From: Streptomyces atratus
Lineage (GTDB): Bacteria > Actinomycetota > Actinomycetes > Streptomycetales > Streptomycetaceae
Assembly: GCF_014648655.1 (NCBI RefSeq)
Contig: NZ_BMRN01000016.1
Coordinates: forward strand, 1-64,000
Direction: 5' to 3'
DNA length: 64,000 bases
Shown here: positions 50,750-59,031 of the stretch, one piece after another
Position numbering within the stretch: position 1 is the stretch's first letter
Layout: every line of letters begins with the position of its first letter
Notes under the pieces: generated by a model
What the model was told of the DNA's origin: nothing
Database searches by the model: none
The model's input: only the letters and a program-made list of their open reading frames with translations
Made by a program: the position numbers and the translations under genes

Positions 50750-51891
50750 CAGGCGGTGGTGTCCTTCCGGGTCCTCGTGATGCTGGGTACGTCCCAGTCG
50801 GCGGCGACGGCCTCGGTGTCCGTGCCGGGCCGCGCGGGCCCGCTGCGTACGGATGCGGGGGTGGCGGAGAAGCGGGGTGCGGGGGCGGGCTGGGTGAGTC
50901 CGCCGTGCTCGACGAACGTCGAGCGGGCGGCGATGTGCGGATGGCGGGGCGCCTCACGGAGCGAGAGGACGGGGGCGACGCAGGCGTCCGTGCCCTCGAA
51001 CACCTCGGTCCACTCCGCGCGTGTACGGGTCCTGAACCGGTCGGCGACGAGGGTGCGCAGCTCTTGCCAGCGGGCGATGTCCGCCCGGTCCGGGGCCTCG
51101 TCCTCGATACCGAGGAGCTTGCTGAACTCGTCGTAGAACCGCTGCTCCAGCGGGCCGACCGCCATGTACTGGCCGTCGGCGGTCTCGTACGAACCGTAGA
51201 ACGGGCAGCCGCCGTCCAGGAGGTTGCTGCCGCGCCGGTCCTGCCAGCCGCCGGCCGCCAGCATGCCGTGGATCATCGTCGCGAGATGGGCGGCGCCGTC
51301 GACGATCGCCGCGTCCACGACCTGGCCCCGGCCGCCGGGGGTGCGGGCGTACTGGAGGGCGGCAAGGACGCCGACGACGAGATAGAGCGAGCCGCCCGCG
51401 TAGTCGCCGACCAGGTTGGCCGGGACGGTGGGCGGCTCACCGGGCTTGCCGATCATGGAGAGGGTGCCGGTGAGGGCGATGTAGGCGATGTCGTGCCCGG
51501 CTCGTTCGGCGAGCGGTCCGTCCTGGCCCCAGCCGGTCATCCGTCCGTAGACGAGCTGCGGATTACGGGCGAGCGCGGCGGCCGGCCCGACACCCAGGCG
51601 TTCGGCGACGCCCGGCCGGTAGCCCTCGATGAGGATGTCGGCGCGCTCGACCAGATCGAGCACCTTGGCGGCCCCGTCCTCGGCCTTGAGGTCGATGAGC
51701 ACGGAGCGTTTGTTGCGGTTGGTGAGGTCGTACGCGGGGTCGATGCCGAGCCCCGGGCCGTCGGGCCGGTCGACCCTGACGACATCGGCGCCGAGGTCGG
51801 CCAGGAGCATCGCGGCGAACGGGCCGGGGCCGATGCCTGCCAGCTCGACCACGCGCACGCCTGCCAACGGGCCGTGCTCTGTCGTTGCCAT
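50749..51891 (-). CDS. CaiB/BaiF CoA-transferase family, alpha-methylacyl-CoA racemase-like
   Basis: 380 residues. The opening GVRVVELAGIGPGPFAAMLLADLGADV and VDRPDGPGLGIDP match the racemase branch. The catalytic His (GHDIAYIALTG) and Asp (NLVGDYAGG) of alpha-methylacyl-CoA racemase are in place. It would epimerise 2-methyl-branched acyl-CoAs to the isomer accepted by beta-oxidation. ATG at 51891 behind a good promoter. First gene of the operon; long upstream frames were rejected because they run through the promoter. Confidence 0.9.
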   Translation of the reverse strand: MATTEHGPLAGVRVVELAGIGPGPFAAMLLADLGADVVRVDRPDGPGLGIDPAYDLTNRNKRSVLIDLKAEDGAAKVLDLVERADILIEGYRPGVAERLGVGPAAALARNPQLVYGRMTGWGQDGPLAERAGHDIAYIALTGTLSMIGKPGEPPTVPANLVGDYAGGSLYLVVGVLAALQYARTPGGRGQVVDAAIVDGAAHLATMIHGMLAAGGWQDRRGSNLLDGGCPFYGSYETADGQYMAVGPLEQRFYDEFSKLLGIEDEAPDRADIARWQELRTLVADRFRTRTRAEWTEVFEGTDACVAPVLSLREAPRHPHIAARSTFVEHGGLTQPAPAPRFSATPASVRSGPARPGTDTEAVAADWDVPSITRTRKDTTA

Positions 51892-51932
51892 CAAACCCCC
51901 AGCGGTGTGACACAACTGATGTAACAGCGATG

Positions 51933-51961
51933 ATGCTAAGAACGCACCGCGCTCCGCACAA
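51933..51961 (-). promoter_or_regulatory. Promoter of the branched-chain degradation operon
   Basis: On the minus strand TTGTGC (51961-51956) and TAGCAT (51938-51933) are spaced by 17 bases. Transcription would start near 51926, leaving a leader of roughly 35 bases with GGGGG just before the racemase-like ATG. Confidence 0.65.
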
Positions 51962-52095
51962 CCCTTTGGGCCGAGCAAGCGCTTAGTTCTTTCCCCTGGA
52001 TCCTCCCCCACGATCGCCGCCCGGCTGCACACCGCCACGAACCCCTCCGCTAACCTCTGCCTGCTACATCGGCGCCGGCCCCTGCGGAGGCACTC

Positions 52096-53286
52096 GTGAA
52101 CAGGCAGAACGGGACACAACGCCCCTATGACGTAGTCCTCTTCGGCGCCACCGGCTTCGTGGGCGCCCTCACCGCCGAATATCTCGCCGCCCACGCACCC
52201 ACCGACTGCCACTGGGCCATGGCCGGACGCAATCGGGCCAAACTGGAGAAACTACGCGAACACCTCACCGCGATCGACCCGCGCTGTGCGGATCTCCCGC
52301 TGCTGCACGCCGACATCGACGATGAGCACTCGCTGCGCGAACTCGCCGAATGCACCCATGTGGTGGCCACGACGGTCGGCCCCTATGTCTGGTACGGCGA
52401 GCAGCTGGTCGCGGCCTGTGCCGAGGCCGGGACGGACTATACGGACCTCACCGGCGAGGCGGAGTTCGTGGACCGGATGTATCTGGAGCACGACGCGCGG
52501 GCCCGCGAGACGGGGGCTCGGCTCGTGCACGCCTGCGGTTTCGACTCGGTACCGCACGACCTCGGGGCGTACTTCACCGTCCAGCAGCTGCCGCAGGACG
52601 TGCCGCTGACGATCGACGGGTTCGTCCGCAGCAACGCCGTCTTCTCCGGCGGTACGTTCGCCTCCGCGCTCACCGCGATGAGCCGCGGCCCTCACATGCT
52701 GCGCGCCGCGCAGGAACGCCGGCTCCATGAACCCCGTCTGGTGGCCCGCCGCGCTCGCGCCCGGCTCGGCGCCCCGCACTTCAGTACGCAGACCGGCACC
52801 TGGGCGCTGCCGCTGCCGACGCTGGACCCGCAGGTCATCGAACGTTCGGCGCGGGTGCTCGTCCGGTACGGCCCCGACTTCCGCTACCGCCACTTCGCCT
52901 CCGTGAAGCAGCTGCCCGTGGCGCTGGGCGGTACGGCCGCGATCGGCGCCCTCCTGGGTGCCGCGCAGGTACCGGCGGCGCGGTCCTGGCTGATGGACCG
53001 GTACGAGCCGGGCAAGGGCCCGGACGCGGAGCGCAGGCGGCGCAGCTGGTTCACCGTGCGATTCGTCGGCAGGGGCGGCGGGCACCGGGTCTTCACCGAG
53101 GTGTCGGGCGGCGACCCCGGCTACGACGAAACGGCGAAGATGCTCGCCGAGTCCGCGCTCTGCCTCGCCCTGGACGAGCTTCCGTCGACATCGGGGCAGG
53201 TCACCACAGCCGTCGCGATGGGTGACGCACTGCTGGAGCGGCTGCGCGCGGCCGGGCTGCGTTTCCGGGTCGCGGCGGCTCGCTGA
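52096..53286 (+). CDS. Saccharopine dehydrogenase-like / trans-acting enoyl reductase family protein
   Basis: 396 residues. The Rossmann motif VVLFGATGFVGALTAEYL is at residues 13-30 and VHACGFDSVPHDLGAYF is highly typical of this family, which includes the mycobacterial trans-acting enoyl reductase and saccharopine-dehydrogenase-like oxidoreductases. It likely reduces a lipid-bound double bond or a keto/imine group using NAD(P)H. The GTG at 52096 has CGGAGG upstream. It is divergent from the branched-chain degradation operon, sharing its 200-base regulatory region. Confidence 0.87.
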   Translation: MNRQNGTQRPYDVVLFGATGFVGALTAEYLAAHAPTDCHWAMAGRNRAKLEKLREHLTAIDPRCADLPLLHADIDDEHSLRELAECTHVVATTVGPYVWYGEQLVAACAEAGTDYTDLTGEAEFVDRMYLEHDARARETGARLVHACGFDSVPHDLGAYFTVQQLPQDVPLTIDGFVRSNAVFSGGTFASALTAMSRGPHMLRAAQERRLHEPRLVARRARARLGAPHFSTQTGTWALPLPTLDPQVIERSARVLVRYGPDFRYRHFASVKQLPVALGGTAAIGALLGAAQVPAARSWLMDRYEPGKGPDAERRRRSWFTVRFVGRGGGHRVFTEVSGGDPGYDETAKMLAESALCLALDELPSTSGQVTTAVAMGDALLERLRAAGLRFRVAAAR

Positions 53287-53327
53287 ACGCACCGGCGCCC
53301 GGCTGGGGTCGGCGCGGCCGGCATGCC

Positions 53328-53363
53328 GGTGTCCGGCCGCCCCGGGCGGGGTGGCCGGACACC
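53328..53363. terminator. Bidirectional hairpin terminator
   Basis: A 16-position stem (11 perfect pairs, a G-T pair and four more G-C pairs) with a 4-base loop lies between the convergent stops at 53286 and 53388. Confidence 0.85.
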
Positions 53364-53387
53364 TGTCCTGCCTTCTGCGGATCGGGG

Positions 53388-54413
53388 TCAGCGGGACCAG
53401 CCGCAGTGCACATGGCGGCTGTGTCCGGCGTCGCCCGGGCCGAGTACCTCCTGCGCACCGAGCTTCTTGCAGGCCGCCATGAGCTGCTTGTGAGGGGCGC
53501 CGCTGCCGACGTGCCGACCGTTGATGTGCGTGATGTCGAAGGCGATCCCGGCGTAGTGCCTGGAGTTGCCGCTGTGGTCGCCGCCGACGATCTCGGAGAC
53601 GGAGAGCCGGTAGCCGTACTGGGTGCGCAGCTTCAGCAGACCGTTCAGCATCCGGGGGTCGAGGGCGACCCTCCGGTTGGGCTTGTCGCCCCACGGGCTG
53701 GTGAGCGCTCCCTTGCCGTTCGCCGTGTCGATGATGTTCTGCCGCGCCGTGGATCCGGCGTGCTTGCCTCCCGGGTGGACGGTGGCCAGGGCGATCTGCT
53801 TCTGGGCCAGGATCTGCTTGGCCAGTGCCGCCCGGTTGCCGCCGGACGGGGTGCCGTTCAGCAGGGCCGCCCAGGTCCGGGCGCCGACAACGCCGTCGGC
53901 CGCGAGCCCGGCGGACTTCTGGAAGGCCTTGACCCTGTCCGCCACGGCGGCGGTGAAGGCCCCGTCCACGGCCACCGCCTGGCCGCGCGCCTTCAGCAGG
54001 GTCTGCGCGGCCTTCACGGCCGGGCCGTTGGCGCCGCTGCGCAGGGTGGTGACGAGCTTGCTCCAGGTACCGGCCCCGACAATGCCGTCCGCGGCGAGGT
54101 GCTGGGACTTCTGGAAGGCCTTCACCTTGGCCGTCGTGGTCGGGCCGAAGGCTCCGTCGACCGTCAGTGACTGTCCACGGGAGTTCAGCAGGTACTGCAG
54201 GGCGGTGACGCCGGTGCCCTTGCTGCCCGCCTTCAAGGTCGGCCAGCCCGCCGCGGCGTACCGGGCAGACCGCTCGGCGGTGGTCGGGACCGCCGTCCGG
54301 AGTTCGCCCGCGGCGGCGAGGGAGGCCGCCGGGCCGGTCAGCGCGCCGACGGCGACGATGCCGGCGAGGAGGCGTGCTGCGGTGCGGCGGGGCCGGGTGG
54401 GAAATGCGGACAT
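53388..54413 (-). CDS. Secreted M15-type peptidase with two peptidoglycan-binding domains
   Basis: 341 residues. A signal peptide covers about 1-35 (LLAGIVAVGALTGPAASLAAA). Two PG_binding_1 domains follow at ~60-122 and ~125-186 (each with VDGAF and DGIVG/DGVVG...TW). The C-terminal domain (~190-341) has the zinc-ligand pattern of VanY/M15 peptidases: H286 and D293 in SRHYAGIAFD and H334-V-H336 near the end. It probably cleaves a peptide bond in the cell wall. ATG at 54413 with GAGGAG upstream. A lysozyme remnant lies 128 bases upstream on the same strand. Confidence 0.88.
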   Translation of the reverse strand: MSAFPTRPRRTAARLLAGIVAVGALTGPAASLAAAGELRTAVPTTAERSARYAAAGWPTLKAGSKGTGVTALQYLLNSRGQSLTVDGAFGPTTTAKVKAFQKSQHLAADGIVGAGTWSKLVTTLRSGANGPAVKAAQTLLKARGQAVAVDGAFTAAVADRVKAFQKSAGLAADGVVGARTWAALLNGTPSGGNRAALAKQILAQKQIALATVHPGGKHAGSTARQNIIDTANGKGALTSPWGDKPNRRVALDPRMLNGLLKLRTQYGYRLSVSEIVGGDHSGNSRHYAGIAFDITHINGRHVGSGAPHKQLMAACKKLGAQEVLGPGDAGHSRHVHCGWSR

Positions 54414-54541
54414 GGATGACTCCTCGTCATGAGTGGTGGTGATCATTCGGCTGGGAAGGGGAATGCGGGCGGCTTCACACATGAGCTTCGTGAGCCACAT
54501 CGACCTCATGAGCTTCATGAGCTGCGCGGGCTGTGCGGGCT

Positions 54542-55084
54542 TCATCCGCGGGAGAGCAGTGCCGCCCAGGTCTGTGTGCCGACGACGCCGTCGGCGCGGA
54601 GCCCGGCCGCCTCCTGAAAGGCCTTGACGTTCGCGACGGTCCCGGGGCCGTGGACCCCGCCCACCGCTCCCCGGTCCCCCCGGTAGCCGGCCGCGCGGGC
54701 CGTGGCGACGAAATGCCGCGCCTGCGCCGCTCCGTCGGCCGTGGTCCGGGGGTGGAAGAAGTGGTACGGGGCGCGGAGCAACGATGTCCTGGCAGTGGCG
54801 GCGTAGTCGCGGGCGAACCAGTCGTCCTTGCTGGACACCCCCTGCGTGGCCTTGAGGAAGGCGAAGCTGTTCGAGACGGCCACGCGGTTCCACTCGATCG
54901 CCGTCTCCCACCGGCTCCCCGTCGTCTCGTGGTTGTAGTGGCTGGTGTCCACACCGCTGACCCCGTACGAGGAGGGTGGCGCGGCCTCGACAGCCGGAGC
55001 GATCACCCCCAGCGCGACCAGGACTGCCCCCACCACGGTGCCGGTCAGGGCTACGCGCACTCGTACGGGTGATGTCTGAGGCAT
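54542..55084 (-). CDS. Truncated GH25 lysozyme-like domain fused to a peptidoglycan-binding domain
   Basis: 180 residues. After a signal peptide (~15-40, ending PAVEAA) the sequence VSGVDTSHYNHE...AFLKATQG and APYHFFHPRTTADGAAQARHF matches the first half of a GH25 muramidase. The second half, including the later DxE-type acidic pair, is missing; the frame instead passes straight into the end of a PG-binding domain (VANVKAFQEAAGLRADGVVGTQTW). It is in frame and has an AAGGAG site, so it could be expressed as a wall-binding protein with little or no lysozyme activity, or be a deletion remnant. Confidence 0.75.
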   Translation of the reverse strand: MPQTSPVRVRVALTGTVVGAVLVALGVIAPAVEAAPPSSYGVSGVDTSHYNHETTGSRWETAIEWNRVAVSNSFAFLKATQGVSSKDDWFARDYAATARTSLLRAPYHFFHPRTTADGAAQARHFVATARAAGYRGDRGAVGGVHGPGTVANVKAFQEAAGLRADGVVGTQTWAALLSRG

Positions 55085-55262
55085 ATTCAGATCTCCTTGT
55101 TTCTCGGGTGAGAAGACCGTGACCATCCCCGTCCGCCGCGAATGCGCAGGCTGGAGCATCCCCTGGAAGGGGTGGGAACGGGGTGGGTTCGCGGGGTCCG
55201 ACGGACCGGCCGCTCTTCAACTGTGCAGCACGGAGCGGGACTTTCACTACGCTCTGCGTCCC

Positions 55263-55320
55263 GCAGGTCGATGCACCTATGCACAACCACGATGCACGGT
55301 GCTGACCTGCGTCTATGCAC
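55263..55320 (+). promoter_or_regulatory. Cluster of four ATGCAC repeats within GCAGGTC/GACCTGC arms
   Basis: ATGCAC occurs at 55271, 55279, 55292 and 55315. Three of the four copies lie between inverted arms GCAGGTC (55263-55269) and GACCTGC (55304-55310). The cluster lies 20-80 bases upstream of the HTH-PGBD gene and in the divergent region facing the lysozyme-like gene, as expected for an autoregulated operator. Confidence 0.55.
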
Positions 55321-55341
55321 AGAGAAAGTCGGGGAGGAACG

Positions 55342-56340
55342 ATGACGGACAGCACTGTGGCGAGCCGAGAGGAGCACCCGGGGCGGGCTCTGGCCGAGCT
55401 ACTGAGGAACTGGTGGGAGTCGTCCGCGCGCGGCGGCCGCGAGAAACCCACTCAGAATTCCCTCGCGAAACGGCTGGGGGTCGACCAGACCACCCTCTCG
55501 CGCTATCTGAATCCCGCTCACGCCTCCAACGCGCCGCGCAGGATCGTCGAGCAACTGCACTCGGTGCTGCGGGCGCCGGCCGACGACCTGGTCCGGGCGT
55601 GCGCCCTGGCCGATGCGGCGGCCGGGGCACCGCCGGCCAGGAAACGCCCGGCGCCCACGGCGTCCCCGGATCCGGCGTCCGCCGCGACCGAATCGGTGGA
55701 GGCGGTCACCGGCACGCCCGTATCGGCAGATCCGACCGAGGGGCCGAATCCGGCGGCCCGTTGGTGGGACCGCTCCCCCGTGGCGTTCCCGACCCTGGCC
55801 GTCTCGGCTTTCCTCCTCCTCGTCCTCGGGTGCCTCGTGTGGTGGGTGGTCCCGACCACGGGACGCAGTGACAGCAAGGCCACCGCGAAGGTGTCGGACC
55901 GTCCGTCGGAGGGCACGGACTGGCCGTTGGCACGCAAGGGCAATGTGCTCTGGAAGGCACGGACCGTGCAGCATCTGCTCCGGGCGAATGGCCTGGACGT
56001 AAAGGTCGACGCCGACTACGGACCGGCCACGGCGGAGGCGGTGAAGAAGTTCCAGGCCGCTCACGGCCTGACGGTCGACGGCAAGGTCGGGAAGGACACC
56101 TGGCCGTTGCTGATCGTGACGATCGACTCGCGCACGACGAAGCCCGAGGCCGTCAAGGCGGTGCAGTACCTGCTTCACAGCGCGGGGGTGCCGACCGACA
56201 CCACCGGCGCGTACACCCCCTCGACCATGCGATCGCTGAAGGAGTTCCAGGCATCCCGGGCCCTGCCCGTGACAGGCATCGGGGACGAGGACACCTGGCG
56301 TGCGCTGCTCAACGCCCAGGGTCCGGACCAGCACAAGTAG
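55342..56340 (+). CDS. Membrane-anchored HTH protein with extracellular peptidoglycan-binding domains
   Basis: 332 residues. Residues 35-75 are an XRE-like helix-turn-helix (QNSLAKRLGVDQTTLSRYLN). A Pro/Ala-rich linker follows, then one membrane helix at about 148-170, then two PG_binding_1 domains (~187-250 and ~255-325). Topology is DNA-binding inside, peptidoglycan-binding outside. The ATG at 55342 has GGGGAGG upstream. It is divergent from the PG-binding lysozyme-like and M15 genes and is their likely regulator, acting as a one-protein cell-wall sensor. No kinase or protease partner is adjacent. Confidence 0.85.
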   Translation: MTDSTVASREEHPGRALAELLRNWWESSARGGREKPTQNSLAKRLGVDQTTLSRYLNPAHASNAPRRIVEQLHSVLRAPADDLVRACALADAAAGAPPARKRPAPTASPDPASAATESVEAVTGTPVSADPTEGPNPAARWWDRSPVAFPTLAVSAFLLLVLGCLVWWVVPTTGRSDSKATAKVSDRPSEGTDWPLARKGNVLWKARTVQHLLRANGLDVKVDADYGPATAEAVKKFQAAHGLTVDGKVGKDTWPLLIVTIDSRTTKPEAVKAVQYLLHSAGVPTDTTGAYTPSTMRSLKEFQASRALPVTGIGDEDTWRALLNAQGPDQHK

Positions 56341-56368
56341 CCGCGGCGGCGAGGCGGCGCCCTCTCGG

Positions 56369-56512
56369 TCAGAGTGCCCAGGACACCAGCGTGCAGACCA
56401 TCGAGACGGCCCAGACCGCTCCCGCGAGAATGCCGAGAGTCATTCCCACCGCGACCCGGCGTTGTGCAAGATAGACGGTTCCTGGTCGCGTGGACGTTCG
56501 ATGTTCGGTCAT
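56369..56512 (-). CDS. 47-residue single-pass membrane protein
   Basis: A short frame from ATG 56512 encodes a basic N-terminus (THERT-like, with four Arg before residue 20), then one hydrophobic helix from about residue 21 (VAVGMTLGILAGAVWAVSMV) to the end at WAL. Composition is that of a genuine small membrane protein. No clear ribosome-binding site is seen and a terminator hairpin lies just upstream, so expression needs its own promoter. Not assigned to a family. Confidence 0.55.
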   Translation of the reverse strand: MTEHRTSTRPGTVYLAQRRVAVGMTLGILAGAVWAVSMVCTLVSWAL

Positions 56513-56524
56513 ACGTACCAGTCT

Positions 56525-56544
56525 GCCCGTCGTGATCGACGGGC
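56525..56544 (-). terminator. Hairpin after the endonuclease V gene
   Basis: GCCCGTCG and CGACGGGC pair perfectly around a TGAT loop, 18 bases after the stop at 56562. Confidence 0.7.
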
Positions 56545-56561
56545 GTTATCCGTACACATAC

Positions 56562-57239
56562 TCAGACGGTCGCTTCCCGCAGGGCCTGACGGCAGAGCGC
56601 GTCGGCCCTGCGGGTGGTCTCCGGCTGACGGAAGTCGCGGGCCAGCAACAGGGTGTGGTCGCAGGCGTTGTCCAGGCCGGTCCGGTGTCCGACGGAGACG
56701 AAGACCGGCTTGATGCCGTCCTGGGTGCGCAGCGCCCGGCCCACCTCCTCCTCGCCGTCGAGCAGCGGCGACCAGTCACCCCGGCGGGGGCCCGGTTGCT
56801 CGTACGAGAAGGTGAACGGGTTCTTGGCGACGCCGATCACCGGCAGTCCGGTGAGTACCCCGAGGTGACTGGCGAGTCCGAAGCGGCGCGGGTGCGCCAG
56901 GCCATAGCCGTCACAGACCACGAGTCCGGGGTCGGCCGGCAGGGATTCCAGCGCGGCCAGCACGGTCGGGATCTCCCGGAAGGCGAGCAGTCCGGGGATG
57001 TACGGGAAGGTGACCCGGCCGACGGCAGTGGCCTCGGCGACCACGTCGAGCGTCGCCTCGTCGAGGACGACCGCTGCCGCCACGACGACATCGCGCTCGT
57101 CGTCATAGGCGACGTCGACCCCCGTGACCCGGCCGGTGCCGGGCGGCGGCCCGGGTTCGTCGAGCACCACCCGGGGGCGCAGGGCGTCCTGAAGGGCTCG
57201 GGCTTCGGCCTCGTCGGCGGGCATCGGGAGCGTTGTCAT
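56562..57239 (-). CDS. nfi: Endonuclease V (deoxyinosine 3' endonuclease)
   Basis: 225 residues. The enzyme nicks DNA near deaminated adenine (inosine). Family motifs in order: VTGVDVAYDD with the metal Asp, FPYIPGLLAFREIPT (the wedge/recognition motif), VCDGYGLAHPRRFGLASHLG with the second Asp, and IGVAKNPF. The ATG at 57239 was chosen; upstream extension is Arg/Pro-rich and not conserved-looking. Followed by a terminator hairpin. Divergent from a YciI gene. Confidence 0.94.
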   Translation of the reverse strand: MTTLPMPADEAEARALQDALRPRVVLDEPGPPPGTGRVTGVDVAYDDERDVVVAAAVVLDEATLDVVAEATAVGRVTFPYIPGLLAFREIPTVLAALESLPADPGLVVCDGYGLAHPRRFGLASHLGVLTGLPVIGVAKNPFTFSYEQPGPRRGDWSPLLDGEEEVGRALRTQDGIKPVFVSVGHRTGLDNACDHTLLLARDFRQPETTRRADALCRQALREATV

Positions 57240-57351
57240 AGTGCTGTCAAGTTTAGGCAACGGCCGCGGTGGGCGGCCCGGCAGCGGGCCGGGCGGGACT
57301 TCGCGGACACGGCCCGGGGCCGACGCGCCCCCGCCCCGTAGCCTGGAGATC

Positions 57352-57651
57352 ATGTTCGTACTCGAGTTGACCTACACCGCGCCCGTCGAGCGTGTCGACG
57401 CGCTGCTGCAGGACCATGTCGCCTGGCTGGCCACGCAGTACGCGGCCGGGGTGTTCGTCGCGTCGGGCCGCAAGAACCCGCGCGACGGCGGGGTGATCCT
57501 GGCCGTCGGGGACGACCGCGCGCAGATCGAGAAGATCGCGGCGGGGGATCCGTTCACGGCACAGGGCGTGTGCACGTACCGGATCACGGAGTTCATCGCG
57601 ACGAAGACCTCGGACGAACTCGCTCCGTACCGGCAGCAGTTGCCCGGGTAG
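57352..57651 (+). CDS. YciI family protein
   Basis: 99 residues, a single YciI-like dimeric alpha/beta barrel domain. The conserved His-Asp region is represented by QDHVAWLATQYAAG with FVASGRKNP downstream, and the C-terminal KIAAGDPFTAQGV is typical. Function of the family is poorly known. ATG at 57352 with GGAG upstream. The stop codon lies inside the left arm of a terminator. Confidence 0.9.
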   Translation: MFVLELTYTAPVERVDALLQDHVAWLATQYAAGVFVASGRKNPRDGGVILAVGDDRAQIEKIAAGDPFTAQGVCTYRITEFIATKTSDELAPYRQQLPG

Positions 57652-57680
57652 CGGATATACGCCACCCGGTTACCCGGGCA
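57641..57680. terminator. Inverted repeat overlapping the YciI stop codon
   Basis: TGCCCGGGTA (57641-57650) and TACCCGGGCA (57671-57680) are a perfect 10-bp inverted repeat with a 20-base loop, between convergent genes. Confidence 0.65.
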
Positions 57681-57746
57681 CCACTCCTCGATCGCCGGAC
57701 GGGCCGGAGCGGCGGCCCTCCCTTGCCCTGATCCGCCGGGCGCCCC

Positions 57747-58847
57747 CTAGCGTCCCGCGCGCGCCACCCGTCCGCTCTCGCCCGCGGCCCAGCAGCCGCC
57801 GTCCGGTGTGCAGTCGACCGTGTCGTACGACCCCGTGTCGACCGTGCGCCAGGTGCGGCCGCCGTCCGCGGTGAGGTCCGTGCCGGTCGGGCCGACCGCC
57901 AGCGCACCCGACCTGCTGTGCGGGAGCCAGGCGACGCCCGAGCGGTAGGCGGCCGGCGGGCCGGCGGACCGCTGCCAGCTGCGGCCGGCATTGCCCGTCA
58001 CCGCCGCGGCGTTCGGCGACGGCAGGCCGGCCCGGTAGTCGCCGCCGACCGCGATGCCGTGGTGGCGGTCGCGGAAGGCCAGACCGAAGACGCCGCGTGC
58101 CGGTTCGCCGGCCGGGATCGTGGATTCGGCCGCGGTCCAGGTCAGCCCTCGGTCGGCGGAGTGCAGCACCCGTGCGGTGGCGGCGCCCCCGGTCGCCAGC
58201 CAGACGTCCTCGGGACCCGATGCGACCAGGCACTGACCGCTGGCGGCGAACCCCGCCTCACCGGCCAGGGCATCCGGCATGCCCGCACTGGGCAGCACCC
58301 GCCAGCTCCGGCCGCCGTCAGCGGTCGACAGGATGCGGTACTTCCCGTCGACGGGATCGCTCAGCGCAAGTCCGTGCCGGCTGTCGAAGAAGGTGAGGCA
58401 GTCGTAGAAGGCGCGGGCATCGGTGTTACGGAACGACTCCGTCCAGGTCGCTCCCCCGTCATCCGTACGGAACACCCTGGAGGCCTCGCCCTCCCCGATG
58501 GCCAGTGCCACCGCGCGCCGGGCGTCGAATGCCTCGATGTCACGGAACTCCAGCGCCTCCTGAGCCGCACCGGGCGGTGACACATCGCGCCAGTGACGGC
58601 CGCCGTCCGAGGTGTGCAGCACCGTGCCCTTCGAACCCGCGACCCAGGCGGTGCGACGGCTGACGGCGGCGAGGCCGCGGAAGCGGGCGTCGGTCCCTGT
58701 CCCGGTGAGCGTCCAGGCCGGCCGTTCGCCGGGCCGGTGCCGCTCCCCCGGTGCAGCCGCGGCTGCCGGTGTGGCCAGTGTTGCGGTCAGCGCCGCCGCA
58801 CAGAGCCCCCATGACATCAGTCGTCTCGTCTTCCCCTTGGCCCTCAT
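57747..58847 (-). CDS. Secreted beta-propeller (BNR/Ycf48-like) protein
   Basis: About 366 residues. A signal peptide (LCAAALTATLATPAAAAA) is followed by repeated Asp-box/BNR-like motifs: SDGGRHWRDV, TDDGGATWTES, TADGGRSWRVL, SADRGLTWTAA, GNAGRSWQR and TADGGRTWRTV. This makes a six- or seven-bladed propeller like Ycf48 or sialidase-type proteins. Such proteins are often annotated as oxidoreductases in Streptomyces with no proof. Start at 58847; a second ATG ten codons on is possible. It is divergent from the ssgD-like gene. Confidence 0.85.
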   Translation of the reverse strand: MRAKGKTRRLMSWGLCAAALTATLATPAAAAAPGERHRPGERPAWTLTGTGTDARFRGLAAVSRRTAWVAGSKGTVLHTSDGGRHWRDVSPPGAAQEALEFRDIEAFDARRAVALAIGEGEASRVFRTDDGGATWTESFRNTDARAFYDCLTFFDSRHGLALSDPVDGKYRILSTADGGRSWRVLPSAGMPDALAGEAGFAASGQCLVASGPEDVWLATGGAATARVLHSADRGLTWTAAESTIPAGEPARGVFGLAFRDRHHGIAVGGDYRAGLPSPNAAAVTGNAGRSWQRSAGPPAAYRSGVAWLPHSRSGALAVGPTGTDLTADGGRTWRTVDTGSYDTVDCTPDGGCWAAGESGRVARAGR

Positions 58848-59031
58848 GGCGCTGGAAGCTAGCCCACGAGCTGCGCTCCGTCCAGGGTGCACCGGCGGTA
58901 AGTGAGCACTCGATCGGTGCGGCGGCGGGCGGTGATACAGCTCACGCCACCTTCCGATGCACGGTTGAGGGAGTTCCGTCGTCTACATCAGTGCCGGGAA
59001 CCGTTCATCTGGCCGAGAAAGGGAGCAGGTC

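Noticed and set aside
50749..52212. Longer version of the racemase-like gene
   Set aside because: The extension would cross the promoter and the start of the divergent reductase gene; the ATG at 51891 matches the family start.
53388..55451. Single 687-residue version of the M15 peptidase
   Set aside because: The upstream part runs out of frame through the lysozyme-like gene; the ATG at 54413 has a ribosome-binding site and signal peptide.
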